Origin: Alphaproteobacteria bacterium
Lineage (GTDB): Bacteria; Pseudomonadota; Alphaproteobacteria; Rhodobacterales; Rhodobacteraceae
DNA: 32,569 bases
Direction of reading: 5' to 3'
Assembly: GCA_030428355.1 (NCBI GenBank)
Contig: JAUIBL010000036.1
Location: 1 to 32,569, forward strand
In this document: positions 23,856 through 31,265 of the stretch, piece after piece
Layout of the letters: each line of letters opens with the position of its first letter
How positions within the stretch are numbered: position 1 is the stretch's first letter
Position numbers and translations under genes: made by a program
Notes under the pieces: model-generated
What the model saw: the letters and a program-made list of their open reading frames with translations, nothing else
The model's database searches: none
Told to the model about the DNA's origin: nothing

Positions 23856-25901
23856 TTACGCACGCGGGTCGGGCTGCCAGCGGCCCTCGACCAGATCTCG
23901 CGCCTTCTGCGCCACGGCCTCGGCGGTGATGCCGAACTTCTCGTAGAGCGTTTCCGCAGGGGCCGACGCCCCGAACCCGTGCATGCCGACAAAGCCCGAC
24001 TTCTCGCGCTTGCCGCGTTCGCCATAGAGCCAGCGATCCCAGCCAAAGCGGACACCCGCCTCGACCGCGACGCGCACCGGGCCACCCGGCAAGACGCGCT
24101 TGCGGTAGGCTTCGTCCTGCTCCTCGAAGAGCTCCCAGCAGGGCATCGACACCACACGCGTGCCGATCCCTTCGGCCTGCAGGATGTCGCGCGCCGCCAT
24201 CGCGATCTCGACCTCCGAGCCTGTGGCCATCAGGATCGCCTGACGCTTGCCCTCGGCATCGGCCAGCACATAGGCCCCCTGCGCCACAAGGTTCTTGGTC
24301 TTGTGCTCGGTGCGCACGGTCTTGAGGTTCTGACGGGTCAGCGACAGGACCGACGGCGTCTTGGTCTGGGTCAGCGCGATTTCCCACGCCTCGGCGGTCT
24401 CGACCGTATCGGCGGGGCGGAACACCAGCGTGTTCGGCGTCGCGCGGCTGATCGCCAGATGTTCGACCGGCTGATGGGTCGGGCCGTCTTCGCCCAGACC
24501 GATGCTGTCATGGGTCATCACGTACACGGTCGGCACCTGCATGAGTGCGGACAGACGCATCGACGGGCGGGCGTAATCGGTGAAGCACATGAACGTGCCA
24601 CCATAGGGACGGATGCCGCCATGCAGGGCCATGCCGTTCATCGCGGCGGCCATGCCATGCTCGCGGATGCCCCAGTACATGTAGCGGCCCTTGCGATTGT
24701 CCACGTCGAACACACCCAGATCGCCGGTCTTGGTGTTGTTCGAGCCGGTCAGGTCGGCCGAGCCGCCAAAGGTTTCGGGCAGGATCGGGTTGACCACCTC
24801 GAGCACCATTTCCGAGCTCTTGCGCGTCGCCACGCTGGGGGCGGTCTCGCTGATCTGCTTTTTCAGCGCCTTGATGGTCGAGGAGAGCTTCTTCGGGGCC
24901 TCGCCTGCCATGGTACGCGCGAACTCGGCCTGACGGGCCGCGGATTGCTCGGCCAGACGCGCCTGCCACGCAGCGCGCTCGTCGGCGCCGCGGCGGCCGA
25001 TCTCTTCCCAGGCCGACTTGATGTCGGCGGGCACTTCGAACGGGCCGGTGGTCCAGCCCCAGACCGCCTTCGCGGCGGCGTTCTGGTCCGCGTTGGTCAG
25101 CGCTCCATGCCCCTTGGAGGTGTCCTGCGCGGCATGGCCCAAGGCGATATGCGTCTTGCAGGCAATCATCGACGGGCGTTTGTTCGATTTGGCCGCCGTG
25201 ATGGCCGCGTCGATCTCGGCGGGGTTGTGGCCGTCGATTTCCTGCACATGCCATCCTGCGGCGGTAAAGCGCGCGACCTGATCGGTGCGGTCGGACAGCT
25301 CGACCGTGCCGTCGATGGTGATGTTGTTGTTGTCCCAGAAGACGATCAGCCGTGACAGTTCCTGACGCCCGGCGATGCCGATGGCCTCGTGGCTGACGCC
25401 TTCCATGAGACAGCCGTCACCGGCGATGACATAGGTGTAATGATCCACCAGCTTCTTGCCGAAGCGCGCGCGCAGCGCTTCTTCTGCCATGGCAAAGCCG
25501 ACCGAATTGGCGATGCCCTGACCCAGCGGGCCGGTTGTGGTTTCAATGGCTTGCGCGAGGAAGTTCTCGGGATGGCCCGCCGTTTTTGCGCCCCACTGAC
25601 GGAAGGCCTTGACCTGATCCAGCGTGATCTCGGGATCGCCCACCAGATAGAGCAGCGCATAAAGCAGCATGGAGCCGTGGCCTGCGGACAGGATGAACCG
25701 GTCCCGGTCGTGCCAGTCGGGATGGGCGGCATCGAACTTGAGGTGCTTTTCATAAAGCACCGTGGCCACGTCCGCCATGCCGATGGGCATGCCCGAATGA
25801 CCGGAATTCGCCGCTGCGACGGCATCCAGTGCCAGGGCACGGATGGCTGTTGCCTTGTTCCAATGGTCGGGGTTCTGGGCTTTGAGGGTCTCGATATCCA
25901 C
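23856..25901 (-). CDS. tkt: Transketolase
   Basis: Thiamine-diphosphate enzyme of the pentose phosphate pathway. 681 aa, slightly long but normal. Motifs: [13 protein letters not shown] (32-44, His35), [12 protein letters not shown], the TPP site [12 protein letters not shown] (161-172) ending in [10 protein letters not shown], and [12 protein letters not shown] in the pyrimidine domain. The start is GTG at 25901; the nearby ATG is out of frame, and GAAGGACGAG lies upstream. The stop at 23856 is 39 bp from the hairpin array, which may act in its 3' UTR. The plus strand opposite shows a long artefactual frame. Confidence 0.97.
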   Translation of the reverse strand: MDIETLKAQNPDHWNKATAIRALALDAVAAANSGHSGMPIGMADVATVLYEKHLKFDAAHPDWHDRDRFILSAGHGSMLLYALLYLVGDPEITLDQVKAFRQWGAKTAGHPENFLAQAIETTTGPLGQGIANSVGFAMAEEALRARFGKKLVDHYTYVIAGDGCLMEGVSHEAIGIAGRQELSRLIVFWDNNNITIDGTVELSDRTDQVARFTAAGWHVQEIDGHNPAEIDAAITAAKSNKRPSMIACKTHIALGHAAQDTSKGHGALTNADQNAAAKAVWGWTTGPFEVPADIKSAWEEIGRRGADERAAWQARLAEQSAARQAEFARTMAGEAPKKLSSTIKALKKQISETAPSVATRKSSEMVLEVVNPILPETFGGSADLTGSNNTKTGDLGVFDVDNRKGRYMYWGIREHGMAAAMNGMALHGGIRPYGGTFMCFTDYARPSMRLSALMQVPTVYVMTHDSIGLGEDGPTHQPVEHLAISRATPNTLVFRPADTVETAEAWEIALTQTKTPSVLSLTRQNLKTVRTEHKTKNLVAQGAYVLADAEGKRQAILMATGSEVEIAMAARDILQAEGIGTRVVSMPCWELFEEQDEAYRKRVLPGGPVRVAVEAGVRFGWDRWLYGERGKREKSGFVGMHGFGASAPAETLYEKFGITAEAVAQKARDLVEGRWQPDPRA

Positions 25902-26139
25902 GGGCCGTCTCGTCCTTCATCAAGGGGCAAAAGGGGTCTTTGGGGGCGCTCATACCAGTGTCGACGCAGAGTTCAAGCGGCACGGATCGGCCAAAGACGC
26001 ATAAGGGGGCGCATTTTCGCACGCGGATTGTTAAACTTTCACATTAAGAGGACGGAGCGATTCGTTTCGAGAGCACGGAAAAATGCGTTTGACGGTGCCA
26101 TGGCAGCGGCAGACCAACAACAAAACGGGGATCAGGCAA

Positions 26140-26667
26140 ATGACCCAGATTGACGAGCTGCAATACCGGATCACAGTGGCGCTGGACCGGGTGGCGCAGG
26201 GTGTGGCCCGCCTTGAAGAACGCGCCGCCACCGCCGCCGAGCAACCGCCCGCGGAGCCGGGCATCGACCCTGAAGAGGTGGCGCGGCTGAACGATGCGCT
26301 GGAAGAAGAAAAGCTTGCCAATGCGCAGTTGGAAGAGCGGGTGCGCAAGCTGCACGAAACCCACCGTCAGGAGATTGAGGCCCTCAAGGCGGCCGCCCAA
26401 CCCGCCCCGACGGTCGATGTGGCGGCACTCGATCTCGATCTGCAACGCTTGCGCCAGTCCAACGAGATGCTGCGCGCCACCAACGAGGAATTGCGCCGCG
26501 CACTGGCCGAGAATGTCGGTGAGCCGCATCTGATCAACAAGGCGATGCTGGCCGAGCTGGAAGGTCTGCGCGCAGCGCGCTCGGTCGAGGCGGCGGAAAC
26601 CCGCGCGATCATCGCATCGCTGACCCAGTTGCTTGAGGCCGCAGCCGAACCCGAGGAGGCGAACTGA
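26140..26667 (+). CDS. Coiled-coil protein upstream of zapA
   Basis: 175 aa from ATG 26140 (GGATCAGG upstream). Acidic and Ala/Glu/Leu-rich, with strong heptads at about 1-28 (MTQIDELQYRITVALDRVAQ), 46-85 and 95-125, separated by Pro-rich linkers (QPPAEPGIDP; QPAPTVDV). No membrane segment. It ends in TGATG, overlapping the zapA start, so the two are translationally coupled, which suggests a role with ZapA in division-ring assembly. Small coiled-coil genes ahead of zapA occur elsewhere in alphaproteobacteria, but no specific function is known to me. Confidence 0.8.
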   Translation: MTQIDELQYRITVALDRVAQGVARLEERAATAAEQPPAEPGIDPEEVARLNDALEEEKLANAQLEERVRKLHETHRQEIEALKAAAQPAPTVDVAALDLDLQRLRQSNEMLRATNEELRRALAENVGEPHLINKAMLAELEGLRAARSVEAAETRAIIASLTQLLEAAAEPEEAN

Positions 26668-27059
26668 TGCCCGAAGTCGAAATCACCATCGGAGGCCGCA
26701 GCTTTGACGTGGCCTGTCAGGAAGGCGAAGAGCAATATCTGCACTCCGCAGCCCGCATGCTTGATGCCGAAGCGCAGGTGCTCACGCAGCAGGTGGGCCG
26801 TATCCCCGAGGCGCGGATGCTTCTCATGGCGGGGCTGATGCTGGCGGACAAGACGGCCGGGCTCGAGGACAAGCTGCGCGAAACCGAAGACCGCGCGGCG
26901 GCTTACCTGTCAGAGCTGCGCGCGCTCAAGGATGCGCCGCCCCCCGAACCGGAACGGATCGAAGTTCCGGTCGTGCCGACCGACGTGACGGAGTCGCTTC
27001 AGGAAATCGCCGCCCGGGCCGAGGCGCTGGCCCGCGATGTCGAGGAAAAGGCCGGGTAG
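26667..27059 (+). CDS. zapA: Cell division protein ZapA
   Basis: FtsZ-ring-associated protein that cross-links FtsZ filaments. 130 aa. The N-terminal ZapA domain (VEITIGGRSFDVACQEGEEQ, then LHSAARMLDAEAQ) carries the beta-hairpin and helix pattern, followed by LLMAGLMLADKTAGLEDKL and a long C-terminal coiled coil. The C-terminal extension past residue 90 is Glu/Pro-rich and longer than in E. coli ZapA (109 aa). The start ATG overlaps the preceding stop by one base, with GAGGAGG 9-10 nt upstream. A terminator follows 22 bp after the stop. Confidence 0.9.
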   Translation: MPEVEITIGGRSFDVACQEGEEQYLHSAARMLDAEAQVLTQQVGRIPEARMLLMAGLMLADKTAGLEDKLRETEDRAAAYLSELRALKDAPPPEPERIEVPVVPTDVTESLQEIAARAEALARDVEEKAG

Positions 27060-27081
27060 GATTTTCGCAACCAAGAACGAA

Positions 27082-27109
27082 AAAACGGCGCCCCGGTGGG
27101 TGCCGTTTT
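27082..27109. terminator. Bidirectional terminator between zapA and grxD
   Basis: AAAACGGCGCCC (27082-27093) pairs with GGGTGCCGTTTT (27098-27109) with one G-U pair and a CGGT loop; A- and T-runs at both ends let it work for both convergent genes. Confidence 0.88.
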
Positions 27110-27132
27110 CATGTCTGCAGACTGTCGGTGCC

Positions 27133-27495
27133 TCAGGAATTCGCTTCCCGGATCTTGTCTGCCGCGTCCTTGTCATAGGCCACGCCGTTTTCGTCGAACA
27201 ACTGATCCAACTCACCTGACAGCGTCATTTCGGTGATGATGTCACAGCCGCCGACGAATTCGCCTTTGACATAAAGCTGCGGGATCGTCGGCCAGTCGGA
27301 GTAATCCTTGATGCCCTGACGGATCGCTTCGTCCGCAAGCACGTTCACATCGGCGTATTCCACGCCCATGTAGTTCAGCACCCCGGCGACCTTGCTGGAA
27401 AACCCGCATTGCGGCATAGACTTGGTGCCTTTCATGTACAGCACCACATCGTTCGACTTTACGGTCTCTTCGATAATCTGTTTCGCGTCAGTCAT
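27133..27495 (-). CDS. grxD: Monothiol glutaredoxin (CGFS type)
   Basis: 120 aa. CGFS active site in [16 protein letters not shown] (Cys near 29), with the [18 protein letters not shown] motif that binds glutathione. CGFS glutaredoxins carry [2Fe-2S] clusters with glutathione and form complexes with BolA proteins to deliver or sense iron-sulphur clusters. The ATG at 27495 overlaps the end of the upstream 45-aa gene by 8 nt. It is the last gene of a bolA / small / small / grxD operon, so the BolA-Grx partnership is reflected in gene order. Confidence 0.95.
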   Translation of the reverse strand: MTDAKQIIEETVKSNDVVLYMKGTKSMPQCGFSSKVAGVLNYMGVEYADVNVLADEAIRQGIKDYSDWPTIPQLYVKGEFVGGCDIITEMTLSGELDQLFDENGVAYDKDAADKIREANS

Positions 27496-27625
27496 TCTTT
27501 TGCTCCATCTCTTCGCGGCGTTTCCGGTCCTTGCGGATATACGGCAGTGTGGCGCCGACAGTGATCAGTGTGACAAGGCCGAGAGCGGCAAACATCGGCC
27601 ATGTGTTGGTCAGAAAGTCGATCAT
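27488..27625 (-). CDS. Micro membrane protein between bolA and grxD (45 aa)
   Basis: Start ATG 27625, stop TGA at 27488. A single membrane span ([20 protein letters not shown], continuing [10 protein letters not shown]) followed by a strongly charged tail ([15 protein letters not shown]), so N-out/C-in topology is predicted. Its start overlaps the stop of the 38-aa gene in ATGA, and its stop overlaps the grxD start by 8 nt, which argues that it is translated. No name is known; the length and pattern do not match any characterised iron-sulphur factor I recognise. Confidence 0.75.
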   Translation of the reverse strand: MIDFLTNTWPMFAALGLVTLITVGATLPYIRKDRKRREEMEQKND

Positions 27626-27738
27626 GCTGCGCCTGTCTTCCGGTCCGTGCCGGTCGGACGCCGCCATGTGAAATAGGCAAAGGGTCCGATCAGCAGGATC
27701 ATCAGGATCATCAGGATATTCCAGACGCGCGCAGGCAT
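27622..27738 (-). CDS. Micro membrane protein after bolA (38 aa)
   Basis: Start ATG 27738, stop TGA at 27622. The product has one hydrophobic span, WNILMILMILLIGPFAYFTW (6-25), and a basic tail ([13 protein letters not shown]). The DNA of the span contains a short in-frame triplicated GATCCTGAT-type repeat. Its start overlaps the bolA stop (TGATG) and its stop overlaps the 45-aa gene start, placing it firmly in the operon. No family recognised. Confidence 0.7.
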   Translation of the reverse strand: MPARVWNILMILMILLIGPFAYFTWRRPTGTDRKTGAA

Positions 27739-27980
27739 CAGGCCGGGGCCTTGGTGGTCAGCGCGAGCGCGTGCAATTCCCCTTGCGAGCCGTCCATCTT
27801 GCCCTTGAGGGCGGCATAGACCGCGCGTTGCTGCTGAACCCGGTTCTTGCCCTTGAAGCTTTCGTCGATCACCTCGGCGGCGTAGTGGTTCCCGTCACCC
27901 GCCAGATCCGTGATGGTGATCTTTGCATTCGGAAATTCCGCGCGGATCAGGTCTTCGATTTCCTGCGCTTGCATGGCCAT
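27738..27980 (-). CDS. bolA: BolA-family protein
   Basis: 80 aa, the short BolA/IbaG form. MQAQEIEDLIRAEFPNAKIT and GDGNHYAAEVIDESFKGKNR, then RVQQQRAVYAALKG, cover the class II KH-like fold with the conserved His near the loop and the FxG/R..R..V.. helix. It partners CGFS glutaredoxin in Fe-S trafficking and iron regulation. Start ATG 27980 with GGAGAG 9 nt upstream (ATG 27974 is also possible). It leads the operon bolA / 38 aa / 45 aa / grxD. Confidence 0.92.
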   Translation of the reverse strand: MAMQAQEIEDLIRAEFPNAKITITDLAGDGNHYAAEVIDESFKGKNRVQQQRAVYAALKGKMDGSQGELHALALTTKAPA

Positions 27981-28055
27981 GGCGCTGCTCTCCGGTTGTG
28001 GCTGTCACAAAAGATGTATGCCGCTGTTTTTCATTCCGCAAGGCGATCGAAGGGC

Positions 28056-28838
28056 TTAGGCCGCCAGAGACACCCAGACCGGGACGTGGTCGGACGGTTT
28101 CTCGCGTCCGCGCACGGCGCTTTCGATCCAGCAGTCTGTCATGAGATCGGCGCAGGCCGGTGTCAGCAGGACATGGTCGATGCGGATGCCGTTGTTCCGC
28201 TCCCATGCGCCGGCCTGATAATCCCAGAACGAATAATGTCCGCCACCCTGGGTGCGGGCGCGGAAAGCTTCGGTGAAGCCAAGGTTCAGGATGCGCCGGA
28301 ACGCGGCGCGCGACTCGGGGCGGAACAGCGCGTCCTCGGTCCATTGCTCGGGTCTGGCCGCGTCTTCGGCCTGCGGGATGATGTTGTAATCCCCCGCCAT
28401 CAGTGCCGGCATCTCCTCGGCCAGCAAATCCCGCGCCCGCGCTTCGAGGCGTTTCATCCAGTCCAGCTTGTAGTCGTATTTCGGCCCCGGTGCCGGGTTG
28501 CCGTTGGGCAGGTAAAGCCCGCAGATCCGCACCGCCTGCGTGTCGCCGATCACCGTGGCTTCGATCCAGCGGGCCTGTTCGTCGCTGTCATCGCCGGGCA
28601 GGCCGCGGGTCACATCCTCGAGCGGCAGTTTCGACAGGATCGCAACACCGTTGAAGCTTTTCTGCCCGTGGGTTTCGACGGTGTAGCCTAGGTCTTCAAG
28701 CTCTTCGCGCGGGAAGGCCTCGTCCACCGACTTGATCTCCTGCAACAGCGCCACATCCGGCGCGCTGTCTTTCAGCCAATCGGTCAGGGCGGGCAGGCGG
28801 GCCTTGATGCCGTTGATGTTGAAGGTCGCGATTTTCAT
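28056..28838 (-). CDS. xth: Exodeoxyribonuclease III
   Basis: AP endonuclease and 3'-5' exonuclease of base excision repair. 260 aa, normal. MKIATFNINGIKARL (1-15), catalytic Glu34 in LLQEIKS, AGDYNIIPQ (Asp and Asn of the active site), RIDHVLLT and SDHVPVWV at the C terminus are all present. The ATG at 28838 follows GGGGAG. It is monocistronic by spacing, 75 bp from bolA. Confidence 0.95.
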   Translation of the reverse strand: MKIATFNINGIKARLPALTDWLKDSAPDVALLQEIKSVDEAFPREELEDLGYTVETHGQKSFNGVAILSKLPLEDVTRGLPGDDSDEQARWIEATVIGDTQAVRICGLYLPNGNPAPGPKYDYKLDWMKRLEARARDLLAEEMPALMAGDYNIIPQAEDAARPEQWTEDALFRPESRAAFRRILNLGFTEAFRARTQGGGHYSFWDYQAGAWERNNGIRIDHVLLTPACADLMTDCWIESAVRGREKPSDHVPVWVSLAA

Positions 28839-29170
28839 GACTGGTCTCCCCGGTTGCCCTTTCTATCCCAAGAAGGGCAGGGGCGTACAAGTCGGGATCT
28901 GGCCGAATCGAGACCCGAGTCGCCGTCGAAAAGACCCCTGACATCGTCGCATGATCTGCCCCGAACGCGTGCGTGGGACAGTCCGCGAAAAGTTATCCCC
29001 AGATATTTTGTATCTGTTGATAACTCCAGGATGGATTTTGTGAAAACAACCTATGCGTGTATCCTCATGTGGATAACGCTCGGGAGCACTCGTTATGCGA
29101 TATTTGATGTTCACAGAAACACGTTTTGCGTGTCACGTTTGAGCCATCACACCAGCCAGAGGAGGCCAAC
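28839..29170. promoter_or_regulatory. 332-bp control region of the FTSGS-repeat locus
   Basis: No gene seen. From 28980 the sequence becomes AT-rich and holds several dyads: a 14-bp-arm near-perfect palindrome (28992-29024, 12 of 14 pairs, loop TTTTG); ATAACG/CGTTAT (29073-29096); and ACACG/CGTGT with the same TTTTG loop (29119-29133). DnaA-box-like sequences occur at 28993-29001 (TTATCCCCA), 29015-29023 (reverse TTATCAACA) and 29068-29076 (reverse TTATCCACA, exact consensus). It faces the FTSGS-repeat gene, whose promoter should lie here. Confidence 0.6.
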
Positions 29171-29707
29171 ATGACCGCAGTTCGTAAAATCCAGTCTACC
29201 CAGTTCCTTCAGGAAAATCAGTACAATACCGACATTCACGCAGGTGACGCCACGGCGCTGTTCACTTCCGGCTCCGCGCCGATGGCGTCTGTGGATGCCC
29301 TGATGGGCGACGCGGTCGAAATGTTCACATCCGGCTCGGCCCCCGCCACCAGCACTGCGGCCCTTCTGGGCGATGCAACCGGGCTGTTCACGTCGGGCTC
29401 CGCGCCGCGCGGCACATCCGCCACCACAGGCGAGGCCGTGGGTCTCTTCACCTCGGGCTCCGCACCGACATCGTCCGACGCCCGTACCGGCGACGCAGTC
29501 GAGGCGTTCACCTCGGGGTCTGCTCCGACAACATCCGACGCCCGCACCGGCGACGCAGTCGAGGCATTCACCTCGGGCTCCAGCCCGCTGCGCAGCGATG
29601 CGTCCGCTGGCGATGCGGTTGAAGCGTTCACGTCCGGCTCCAGCCCGGTGAAGGCCGAGACCACGACCGATGGCGACGGCTGCGCGCTGTTCACGTCCGG
29701 CTCGTAA
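29171..29707 (+). CDS. FTSGS tandem-repeat protein, possible multi-core peptide precursor
   Basis: 178 aa from ATG 29171 (GAGGAGG 7 nt upstream). A 24-residue N-terminal segment (MTAVRKIQSTQFLQENQYNT, then DIHA) is followed by eight units: G-[DE]-A-[TV]-x-x-F-T-S-G-S-[AS]-P plus 7-8 variable residues. Unit lengths are 21, 21, 20, 20, 20, 20, 21 and 11, and the last ends exactly at FTSGS before the stop. The core FTSGS is invariant in all eight while its codons vary. One Cys, no signal peptide, no membrane segment; acidic and Ser/Thr/Ala/Gly-rich. The layout (leader plus repeated cores) resembles a multi-core RiPP precursor, but a structural or assembly protein is possible. I do not recognise the family. 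Confidence 0.85.
   Translation: MTAVRKIQSTQFLQENQYNTDIHAGDATALFTSGSAPMASVDALMGDAVEMFTSGSAPATSTAALLGDATGLFTSGSAPRGTSATTGEAVGLFTSGSAPTSSDARTGDAVEAFTSGSAPTTSDARTGDAVEAFTSGSSPLRSDASAGDAVEAFTSGSSPVKAETTTDGDGCALFTSGS
29243..29704 (+). repeat. Eight in-frame 60-63 bp coding repeats
   Basis: DNA repeats encoding the FTSGS units. Units 4-5 are nearly identical over about 40 bp (GACGCCCGYACCGGCGACGC and onward), suggesting recent duplication. Elsewhere the FTSGS codons differ mostly at third positions (TTCACTTCCGGCTCC, TTCACCTCGGGCTCC, TTCACCTCGGGGTCT), so the peptide is conserved more than the DNA. Confidence 0.9.
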
Positions 29708-29723
29708 GGCACTGCAATGACCC

Positions 29724-29743
29724 GGGGCGGGGTGGCCCGTCCC
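29724..29743 (+). other. Intercistronic hairpin between repeat gene and partner
   Basis: GGGGCGGG (29724-29731) pairs with CCCGTCCC (29736-29743) with one G-U pair, loop GTGG, no T-run. It sits 17 bp past the repeat-gene stop and before the AGGAGG of the next gene; it could protect the upstream message or partly terminate, giving more repeat protein than partner. Confidence 0.55.
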
Positions 29744-29769
29744 CTGACACCACCCAGGAGGCATGGACC

Positions 29770-30846
29770 ATGACCAACGTCATTCATCTGACCCCCCCGT
29801 CCCGGATCAACCCGCAGGAAGCGCGCCTTGGTGCGCTTCTGAGCAACTTTGCCGAACACCGTCGCCACGGCGATGATGTGTTCTGGCTCAAGGAAAACGC
29901 CGAAATCCTGAACATCCTCGAATGCACGGGCACCAAACCCGGGGATGCCGCGCTTGAGGCCTATTCGGAATTTTACCAAACGGTCGAAAAACGCCTGCGC
30001 TTCTTTCCGCAATACTACCGGTTCTTTCTGTCGATCACGCTGGATCTCGAAGATCTCGGCATGGTGGGCGATCAGGGCGAGCGCCTTGTCGCCTGGGCGC
30101 AGGATCAGGACCTGCCGCGCGCCGAATTGTCGGACCTGCAGCGCATGGAAGCCGTGCGCCTGATGGCCCGGCGCGACAGGGCACCCAAAGGCTGTGATCC
30201 GACGCTGGAAGACCGCGCGCGGTACTTCATGGGGCGGTCAGACACGTTTGCCCTGCCTAACAAGAAAGCCGCCTATGAGCTGACACATCTGGTCTTCTAC
30301 CTCAGCGAATATGGCCGCTGCGACCCCAATCTCGACGCGGACGCCAAGCGCAGTCTGCACTTTGCCGGACTGCTTGCGTTCATCGAACAGAATGCCGACC
30401 TCTTGTCCGAAATCTGCATCGCTATGCACTATGCGGGCGACATCCCGCCCGGTCTGTGGACCGACTGGCTGAAGCGCGAAACCGCCCTGTTCACCGTCAG
30501 CGATGGCATGGGCCTGAGCGTGCAGGACGATTATCACGAATTCCTTGTCTGCAACTGGCATCAGGCTCTGGTCGGCGATGCGGCTTTTGCCAAGGGGTTT
30601 GTCGACGACCGGATGCGCTTTGACCGCAATGTCGCCCGCGCCACCCCGATGCGCGAAATGTCCGAGGCAATGTTCAGCCTTGATGACGCGCGCAGCGGCG
30701 ACTGGATCAGCATGCGGCTTTACATGGAGGACCGGCTGTCACCCGAAGCGATGCGGGTGCTCGATCAGGCCGAAACCTCGTCCCAGCATTTCGAGGCGTT
30801 TTTTCACGGTTTTGCCCGCGCCACGACGCCGGGCGCGCTGCACTGA
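29770..30846 (+). CDS. Uncharacterised 358-aa protein paired with the FTSGS-repeat gene
   Basis: No family is recognised. Start ATG 29770 with AGGAGG 9 nt upstream, 62 bp after the repeat gene, so co-transcription is likely. Mostly helical by composition, no signal peptide and no continuous membrane span. Aromatic-rich helices (RFFPQYYRFFLSI, 78-90) and possible functional residues stand out: ELTHLVFYLSEYGRCD (170-185) and AMHYAGD (218-224), both with His, plus QDDYHEFLVCNWHQAL (252-267). The ELTH-x-x-FYL pattern resembles alpha/alpha-toroid type repeat helices, which is only an impression. Because it always needs to be judged with its neighbour, a modifying, exporting or chaperone partner of the repeat protein is the working hypothesis. 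Confidence 0.8.
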   Translation: MTNVIHLTPPSRINPQEARLGALLSNFAEHRRHGDDVFWLKENAEILNILECTGTKPGDAALEAYSEFYQTVEKRLRFFPQYYRFFLSITLDLEDLGMVGDQGERLVAWAQDQDLPRAELSDLQRMEAVRLMARRDRAPKGCDPTLEDRARYFMGRSDTFALPNKKAAYELTHLVFYLSEYGRCDPNLDADAKRSLHFAGLLAFIEQNADLLSEICIAMHYAGDIPPGLWTDWLKRETALFTVSDGMGLSVQDDYHEFLVCNWHQALVGDAAFAKGFVDDRMRFDRNVARATPMREMSEAMFSLDDARSGDWISMRLYMEDRLSPEAMRVLDQAETSSQHFEAFFHGFARATTPGALH

Positions 30847-30857
30847 CCCGCTGTTGC

Positions 30858-31181
30858 TTACATCGAAAAACTGGTGCCGCATCCGCACGAGGATGTGGCA
30901 TTCGGGTTTTCGATCACGAACCGTGCGCCGATCAGTTCCTCGGAAAAGTCGATCACCGCGTTTGCAAGAAACGGCAGCGACACGGAATCCACCACAACCC
31001 GCTCGCCGTGCCCTTCGAGCACCAGATCATCCTCGGCCGGATCATCCAGCTTGATCTCGTACTGGAAGCCCGAACACCCGCCGCCTTCGACCGCCACGCG
31101 CAGGGCCTTGCCTTCGGCACTGGCGCCAATTTCCGACAAACGCTCGAACGCGCGATCCGTCACTTTCGGTGGAAGCTGCAT
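30858..31181 (-). CDS. erpA: Iron-sulphur cluster insertion protein (ErpA/IscA type)
   Basis: A-type Fe-S carrier, 107 aa from ATG 31181 (GAGGGTGACATG region); the frame is open to 31277, but that reaches into the divergent promoter. The three cluster-binding cysteines are Cys36 (GGGCSGFQYE) and Cys99/Cys101 (SSCGCGTSF). IscA and ErpA cannot be separated by these residues; ErpA is preferred because the gene stands alone, with no isc/suf genes adjacent. It is convergent with the 358-aa gene (11 bp) and divergent from dgt. Confidence 0.92.
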   Translation of the reverse strand: MQLPPKVTDRAFERLSEIGASAEGKALRVAVEGGGCSGFQYEIKLDDPAEDDLVLEGHGERVVVDSVSLPFLANAVIDFSEELIGARFVIENPNATSSCGCGTSFSM

Positions 31182-31265
31182 GTCACCCTCGGGTTCGCTT
31201 TGATTTATGGCCTGTCCTGAATATAAGGGCAGTCGGGACAGGGAACAAGAACAGGCGGTGCTGCA

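Noticed and set aside
23589..25355. 588-aa plus-strand open frame opposite transketolase
   Set aside because: It runs through the hairpin array and antisense to tkt; the composition is that of a shadow frame and no motif is seen.
28992..29076. Chromosomal replication origin
   Set aside because: One exact and two near DnaA boxes are too few, and no dnaA, hemE, parAB or gidA genes are nearby; kept only as a regulatory-region observation.
29147..30012. Minus-strand ORFs opposite the FTSGS-repeat gene
   Set aside because: They are repetitive only because the plus-strand gene is, lack ribosome sites, and overlap both genes of the locus.
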